Under the pieces are notes generated by a model. The model ran no database searches and was not told where the DNA came from. It saw only the letters and a list, made by a program, of their open reading frames with translations. From Paenibacillaceae bacterium (GTDB taxonomy: Bacteria; Bacillota; Clostridia; Lachnospirales; Lachnospiraceae), in contig SVDU01000029.1 of assembly GCA_015057705.1 (NCBI GenBank), positions 1 through 58,570 of the forward strand: 58,570 nt of DNA, given 5' to 3'. The first letter of the stretch is position 1. Every line of letters begins with the position of its first letter. A program made the translations under genes and the position numbers. Shown one piece after another: positions 54,274 to 58,570 of this stretch.

Positions 54274-54996
54274 TCAATAATCAGGTATAGATTTCATTAA
54301 CCAGTTTAGGTGGGTTTCACGATGCTTTAAACGTTCCCGTTTTGATATGGGTATAAATTGTTTGTTTGTGAGAAAGAAACCGAAATTGTTATATTCTTCA
54401 ATATATTGCATATTAACCAGATAGCTTTTATGACAACGAAGAAATCCTTCTTTTTTTAATCTATCTTCTAATTCACTTAATGATATTGAACTGGTAATTG
54501 TTTTTTGTTTCGTATAAATGATACAGGTTTTATTAAATACCTCAATATAAATAATATCCTTAAGGGGGATATTCATTGTCATATATTCTGATCGTATTTG
54601 AATTTTTTTATAGATAAAGTTAATATTTTTTAGGCTTTTATCAAGAGATGCTTCTAATTCATTGTTCCGAATAGGCTTAAGAAAATATCCATCGGCTTGC
54701 ATTTGATAAGCTTCTGCTGCATGTTTGGTACTGTTGGAGGTAAAGAAGATAATACTATCCTGATTCATTTCACGAATTTTAAGACCTATTTCAAAACCAT
54801 TTTGCTCGGATTCTGATAGGTTAATGAAGCAACATGGAAGTTTTTCACTTTTGAAATTTACACGTTCAAACATTGTTTTATGAAATGAATACTCATGTAA
54901 TGAAAAATCAATCAGTCGCTTCTGGAAATATCTTTCTAAAAAAATAATTAAATTATTTCTGTCTGTGGTAATTGAATCTAAAATTACAAGTTTCAT
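54274..54996 (-). CDS. LytTR-family regulator with atypical receiver domain
   Basis: 240 residues from the ATG at 54996 (GAGGAAT upstream). Receiver-like half: KLVILDSITTDRNNLIIFLE, CCFINLSESEQNGFEIGLKI, IIFFTSNSTKHAAEAYQMQA and GYFLKPIRNNELEASL. The usual phosphoacceptor Asp reads as Asn in FINL, and the acidic pair is weak. The C-terminal LytTR domain is typical: IPLKDIIYIEVFNKTCIIYT, LEDRLKKEGFLRCHKSYLVN and FIPISKRERL. It probably binds the tandem dyads in front of the divergent lipoprotein gene. Confidence 0.88.
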   Translation of the reverse strand: MKLVILDSITTDRNNLIIFLERYFQKRLIDFSLHEYSFHKTMFERVNFKSEKLPCCFINLSESEQNGFEIGLKIREMNQDSIIFFTSNSTKHAAEAYQMQADGYFLKPIRNNELEASLDKSLKNINFIYKKIQIRSEYMTMNIPLKDIIYIEVFNKTCIIYTKQKTITSSISLSELEDRLKKEGFLRCHKSYLVNMQYIEEYNNFGFFLTNKQFIPISKRERLKHRETHLNWLMKSIPDY

Positions 54997-55075
54997 GATA
55001 TTCCTCGATTTTCTGTTCGTGATGTAACAAAACAAATATACCATAATTATACTGAATTGCAAATGTTTTTTTGAT

Positions 55076-55108
55076 TTTTGCGCCAAAAGAATGCATTTTG
55101 CGACAAAA
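55076..55108. promoter_or_regulatory. Two tandem TTTTG-N3-CAAAA dyads, candidate LytTR site
   Basis: TTTTGCGCCAAAA (55076) and TTTTGCGACAAAA (55096), 20 bases apart, that is about two helical turns. They end 3 bases before a TTGACT box, where an activator would bind. Confidence 0.55.
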
Positions 55109-55111
55109 CTA

Positions 55112-55140
55112 TTGACTGGAATTATATATTATAATAAACT
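55112..55140 (+). promoter_or_regulatory. Candidate promoter of the small lipoprotein gene
   Basis: TTGACT (55112) and TAAACT (55135) with a 17-base spacer. The -10 is weak, which fits activation from the adjacent dyads. Confidence 0.45.
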
Positions 55141-55215
55141 TTACCAGAATTCAGGTACAAATATAATAATAGTACTGAATGATTCAATTAAATTATAAAA
55201 GAGGGAGTGGATGTT

Positions 55216-55593
55216 ATGAAAAAGAAACTATCAATATTACTTGCAATTTTAATGATGCTTGGGGCTATGCTGGTAGGCTGCGGAGCAAAAAATGATTCTG
55301 TCTACGTAGGAACTACCTGGACTTTGAATTCAGTGGAAGCTGAGGGAATCGTACTTGAGGGGGAACTTTTAGCGAGTGCTATGGAGGCTGCCACCATTAA
55401 ATTTGATGCGAAAAAGGTAACACTTAATTTTGGAACGGAAAATGGAGAGGGTACCTGGTCAGAAAAGGACAATGTTATCACAATAAAGTCTGATGGAGAG
55501 ACCATTGAATGCCCAATCACTGATTCTAAACTGCTTTTCGAATTGGAAGGCACTAAAATGTATTTCGTAAAAGATGAAAAAGCCGAGAAATAA
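55216..55593 (+). CDS. Small lipoprotein
   Basis: 125 residues from the ATG at 55216 after GAGGGAG. Lipoprotein signal LSILLAILMMLGAMLVGCGA with the lipid Cys near 21, then a small beta-rich domain (YVGTTWTLNSVEAEGIVLEG, then NGEGTWSEKDNVITIKSDGE and LLFELEGTKMYFVKDEKAEK). The pattern recalls small lipocalin-like or DUF-type fold proteins. It is divergent from the LytTR regulator and probably its target. Function unknown. Confidence 0.78.
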   Translation: MKKKLSILLAILMMLGAMLVGCGAKNDSVYVGTTWTLNSVEAEGIVLEGELLASAMEAATIKFDAKKVTLNFGTENGEGTWSEKDNVITIKSDGETIECPITDSKLLFELEGTKMYFVKDEKAEK

Positions 55594-55612
55594 GATTATA
55601 TAGAATATGAAA

Positions 55613-55651
55613 TAAGAACGCTCACTGATAGATAGAGAGCGTTCTTTTTTT
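55613..55651 (+). terminator. Terminator after the small lipoprotein gene
   Basis: AAGAACGCTC and GAGCGTTCTT across 13 bases, followed by a T tract. Confidence 0.88.
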
Positions 55652-55734
55652 GCGTGTGCCTGGAGTGGCTGGGGCCATATGGGCGCATTAATAGGGAGTA
55701 ACCAAGTTAATGCATGGGTTCTCCCTTATTTGTA

Positions 55735-56376
55735 TTATTGCTCCTCATCTATCCCCATACACCGTTTATACCGTGCATCAGCCTCCTGCCAGTTAACCAC
55801 ATGGAACCAGTCTTCGATGTATGCTGCCCGGTCATTAAAACGCTGCAGAAAATAAGCATGCTCCCAGACGTCCATGGCGGAGATCACACAAAAACCAAAT
55901 GAGATAGGAGTGTTCTGGTTCGGAGTCGTTACTATTGATAGGGTTCCATTCTGGTCAACAACCAGCCATGCATATCCCGATCCGAAAACAGAAAGTGCTT
56001 TTCTTTTATATTCATTAAAAAAATTCTCTATTGTTCCGAAATCTCTTAATATAATGGGATATAGTGTTTCGGCCTGTGAACGCTCCTGGGTATTAATCAT
56101 GCCATTAAAGTAGATAATATGATTGTAAACGCCGCCACCGTAGTTGATAATAGACTGACGGATTTCCTCCGGAAGGCTCTCTGTATTTGTAAGAAGCTCT
56201 TCCAAAGAAAGATTCTGCAATTCCGGGTAGTCCCGCAGGATGGTGTTTAGTTCCACTACATATCTCTGAAGCTGCCTGTCGTGGTGAATGTACATGGTCT
56301 GAGTGTCGATATAAGGTTCAAGTGAGTCGTATGCATAGGGAAGCGGTGGATTCACAAATGGATAATGTTCGTTCAT
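55735..56376 (-). CDS. Iron/manganese superoxide dismutase family protein
   Basis: 213 residues; AAAGGAAAA before ATG. SOD fold with all four metal ligands: His in TMYIHHDRQLQRYVVELN, His in GGGVYNHIIYFNGM, and Asp/His in AMDVWEHAYFLQRFNDRAAY. TPNQNTPI keeps a Gln like manganese types. The usual second-shell His of HHxKHH is Gln here (HHDRQ), while the gateway Tyr remains. It removes superoxide in the cytoplasm. The odd second shell could lower activity, so a divergent role is possible. Confidence 0.87.
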   Translation of the reverse strand: MNEHYPFVNPPLPYAYDSLEPYIDTQTMYIHHDRQLQRYVVELNTILRDYPELQNLSLEELLTNTESLPEEIRQSIINYGGGVYNHIIYFNGMINTQERSQAETLYPIILRDFGTIENFFNEYKRKALSVFGSGYAWLVVDQNGTLSIVTTPNQNTPISFGFCVISAMDVWEHAYFLQRFNDRAAYIEDWFHVVNWQEADARYKRCMGIDEEQ

Positions 56377-56536
56377 GGGCAGATTTTTCCTTTTGCATTT
56401 TTGTATATATATATTCCAAAGCCAATGAGATATGATGGATAAGCAAGGAATAAAAAAATAGTGTGCTGGTGGAAAATCTGTTGTATAATAACAAAAGATG
56501 AGAAGCAGAAAAAGTGGAAAAAGGAGAGGTGCAGCT

Positions 56537-56995
56537 ATGTGCGGAGTGTGTGACCGGATACAGCTTATTAAAGAAGGCAGAAATCCCTATTTTGTAAAGG
56601 AATTGGAGACAGGATATGTGGTGCTGGGGGATCACCAGAGATTTCAGGGTTATACTGTTTTTTTATGTAAAGAACATGCGTCTGAGCTTCATTTTCTGGA
56701 AAAGGAATTTAAAAACCGGTTTTTGCAGGAGATGGCTTTGACTGCGGAGGCAGTTTACCGGGCTTTTGGACCAGATAAACTGAATTATGAATTATTGGGA
56801 AGTGGTAATTTCACACATATGCACTGGCATTTTTATCCCAGAACCGTTGGTGATACACCATCTCCTGGGCCTGTCTGGAAGCTGCCGGTGGAGGAACTTT
56901 ATAATGATAAGTATCTGCCTGGAGAAGAGACTCTCTTCCTTATGAAAGAAAAACTGAATGAGGAACTGGAGAAACTTCTGGCTCAGCAGGACTAA
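56537..56995 (+). CDS. HIT-family nucleotide hydrolase
   Basis: 152 residues from the ATG at 56537, 8 bases after AAAGGAGAG; the earlier frame start lacks a site. A Cys pair near the start (MCGVCDRI), then TGYVVLGDHQRFQGYTVFLC, and the His triad FTHMHWHFYPR (about 95-105). HIT proteins cleave dinucleotide or nucleoside phosphoramidate bonds. Stands alone between SOD and metY. Substrate unknown. Confidence 0.88.
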   Translation: MCGVCDRIQLIKEGRNPYFVKELETGYVVLGDHQRFQGYTVFLCKEHASELHFLEKEFKNRFLQEMALTAEAVYRAFGPDKLNYELLGSGNFTHMHWHFYPRTVGDTPSPGPVWKLPVEELYNDKYLPGEETLFLMKEKLNEELEKLLAQQD

Positions 56996-57053
56996 TCTTA
57001 TCATTGAGGATTTGCTATAGATTTTACCTATAACCAGATAATAGTTATAAATA

Positions 57054-57083
57054 TTAACACAGGATAAGAAAATCCTGTATAAT
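57054..57083 (+). promoter_or_regulatory. metY promoter with a dyad in the spacer
   Basis: TTAACA (57054) and TATAAT (57078) with an 18-base spacer. The spacer is exactly a dyad, CAGGAT-AAGAAA-ATCCTG (57060-57077), the ideal place for a repressor. No SAM riboswitch pattern was seen in the leader. Confidence 0.55.
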
Positions 57084-57134
57084 ACCACTTAACAAGAGCA
57101 GATGAAACATTTTACCCCACAGGAGGATACGAAT

Positions 57135-58442
57135 ATGAGCAAGAAGACCAGAGGAGAAAGAAATCTTAAATTTGAGACATTGCAGTTACACGTTGGTCAG
57201 GAGCAGGCAGATTCCGTGACAGATGCCAGAGCAGTACCCATTTATCAGAGTTCTTCCTATGTGTTCCATAACAGCGATCATGCTGCTGCAAGGTTTAATT
57301 TAACAGATGCAGGGAATATTTATGGCAGGCTGACCAATCCGACTCAGGATGTATTTGAACGGAGAATTGCGGCACTGGAGGGCGGTGTGGCAGCGCTGGC
57401 TACGGCTTCGGGAGCGGCAGCAGTCACTTATTCCATTGAGAACCTGGCAAAGAACGGAGATCACGTAGTCGCAGCAAAGAATATTTATGGAGGCACCTAT
57501 AACCTGCTGGAGCATACACTTCCTGATTATGGTATTACCACTACCTTTGTGGATCCATTTAATTATGAAGAAGTGGAGAATGCCATTCAGGAAAATACCA
57601 AGCTGATTTTTATTGAAACCCTGGGAAACCCCAATTCCGATGTGGTGGATATTGAACAGTTCGCAAAGATTGCACACGCACATAAAATTCCGCTTGTTGT
57701 AGACAATACATTTGCAACCCCTTATCTGGTAAGACCGATTGAATACGGTGCTGATATCGTGGTGCATTCTGCTACAAAATTCATTGGCGGACATGGAACC
57801 AGCATTGGTGGTGTAATTGTTGACGGCGGTAAATTTGACTGGGAGGCATCAGGAAAGTTCCCTTCACTCACAGATCCAAACCCAAGTTACCATGGTGTCA
57901 GCTTTACAAAGGCAGCTGGTCCTGCTGCTTATGTGACAAAGATCCGGGCCATTTTACTTCGTGATACAGGAGCCTGCTTATCCCCAATTCATGCATTCGT
58001 CTTTTTACAGGGACTTGAGACCTTATCCTTAAGAGTCGAGCGCCATGTGGAGAATGCACTGAAAGTTGTGGAATATTTAAAAAATCACCCTCAGGTTGAA
58101 AAAGTTCATCATCCTTCTATTTCCGATGATGAGAGTCAGAAGGAATTATATGCCAAATATTTCCCCAATGGAGGCGGTTCTATCTTCACCTTCGAAATCA
58201 AGGGAGATGCAAGAAAAGCAAAGGATTTTATTGATCAGCTGGAATTATTCTCTCTTCTTGCCAATGTTGCAGATGTGAAGTCTCTGGTGATTCATCCTGC
58301 ATCAACCACTCATTCACAGATGACAGAAGAGGAACTTGAAAATTCCGGAATTAAGCCGAACACCATCCGTCTTTCTATCGGAACAGAACATGCATCTGAT
58401 ATTATTGAAGATCTGGAAGAAGCATTTCAGGCGGTTAAATAA
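57135..58442 (+). CDS. metY: O-acetylhomoserine aminocarboxypropyltransferase (sulfhydrylase)
   Basis: 435 residues from the ATG at 57135, 8 bases after AGGAGG. PLP enzyme of the Cys/Met group: TLQLHVGQEQADSVTDARAV, YQSSSYVF, IYGRLTNPTQDVFERRIAAL, PLVVDNTFATPYL and the PLP lysine in VVHSATKFIGGHGTSIGG. HPASTTHSQMTEEELENSGI is typical for the sulfhydrylase subgroup. It makes homocysteine from O-acetylhomoserine and sulfide. Expression is probably controlled through the dyad in its promoter. Confidence 0.94.
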   Translation: MSKKTRGERNLKFETLQLHVGQEQADSVTDARAVPIYQSSSYVFHNSDHAAARFNLTDAGNIYGRLTNPTQDVFERRIAALEGGVAALATASGAAAVTYSIENLAKNGDHVVAAKNIYGGTYNLLEHTLPDYGITTTFVDPFNYEEVENAIQENTKLIFIETLGNPNSDVVDIEQFAKIAHAHKIPLVVDNTFATPYLVRPIEYGADIVVHSATKFIGGHGTSIGGVIVDGGKFDWEASGKFPSLTDPNPSYHGVSFTKAAGPAAYVTKIRAILLRDTGACLSPIHAFVFLQGLETLSLRVERHVENALKVVEYLKNHPQVEKVHHPSISDDESQKELYAKYFPNGGGSIFTFEIKGDARKAKDFIDQLELFSLLANVADVKSLVIHPASTTHSQMTEEELENSGIKPNTIRLSIGTEHASDIIEDLEEAFQAVK

Positions 58443-58462
58443 CTGAATCAGATTATATGCAG

Positions 58463-58489
58463 GCTGCCATAGGTTCTATGGCAGCTTTT
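58463..58489 (+). terminator. Terminator after metY
   Basis: GCTGCCATAG-GTT-CTATGGCAGC, a 10-bp stem followed by TTTT. Confidence 0.9.
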
Positions 58490-58505
58490 GTGCCTTTATA
58501 GGAAA

Positions 58506-58535
58506 TTGCGCAAATAGTCAAAGATAGTGTATAAT
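58506..58535 (+). promoter_or_regulatory. Promoter for a gene beyond the window
   Basis: TTGCGC and TATAAT with an 18-base spacer near the right edge. Confidence 0.5.
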
Positions 58536-58570
58536 GACTTTGAAATAAAAAATAGCATAGCAAAAGAGCG

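Noticed and set aside
57000-57134. SAM riboswitch upstream of metY
   Set aside because: The leader is too short and shows none of the conserved S-box helices; only a promoter dyad is present.

Overview
The window looks like a low-GC Firmicute of the Lachnospiraceae (Clostridium/Lacrimispora type). This is inferred from strong AGGAGG ribosome sites, TTG and GTG starts, an NfnAB pair, a GGGtGRT protein beside a NifU-like scaffold, and CitAB-controlled malate genes. No rRNA, tRNA or CRISPR array was seen.

Bases 1-8,250 are a decayed polymorphic-toxin region. Two intact IS110-type transposases and one truncated copy alternate with orphan Rhs C-terminal toxin tips and immunity genes: a GH-E nuclease tip with ankyrin and DUF2185 proteins, an AHH-type nuclease tip broken by a 7-bp duplication with an Imm11 protein, and a DUF6572 protein. 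The tips have no Rhs body or start codon, and each begins right after an IS110 copy.

Bases 8,550-21,860 hold the most notable element, a compact co-directional operon. In order it encodes a protein with a DcrB/Eag-like pattern, two VgrG-like spike proteins, a pentapeptide-repeat protein, an Imm11-like protein, a DUF4280 (PAAR-like) tip protein, a 2,401-residue protein that fuses a third complete VgrG-like spike to an Rhs/YD-repeat cage and a C-terminal toxin, and a small candidate immunity gene. The parts match a loaded spike of a contractile injection system, but no sheath, tube, baseplate or ATPase gene is present here. Three paralogous spike subunits, only one with an Rhs cage, suggest a heterotrimeric spike. 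A tandem 11-bp repeat upstream may be its activator site.

Bases 21,860-24,800 are a second scrap zone: an IS110 left-end remnant fused to a 5'-truncated NADAR gene, a broken IS256 transposase and a two-helix membrane protein.

From 24,950 to the end the DNA is ordinary chromosome: AraC regulator and GH31 glycosidase; recQ; an orphan DctP-type lipoprotein beside a CitA/CitB two-component system that diverges from malic enzyme and a 2-hydroxycarboxylate transporter; a chemoreceptor and CheW; an oligogalacturonate-lyase-like protein; sbcDC; a ThyX-like protein with dihydrofolate reductase; nfnAB; a MATE exporter; an NlpC/P60 hydrolase; the NifU-like/GGGtGRT pair; an atypical LytTR regulator diverging from a small lipoprotein; superoxide dismutase; a HIT protein; and MetY. 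Most units end in clear intrinsic terminators. Upstream of the chemoreceptor, a 19-bp perfect inverted repeat bounds a roughly 340-bp segment that could be invertible.
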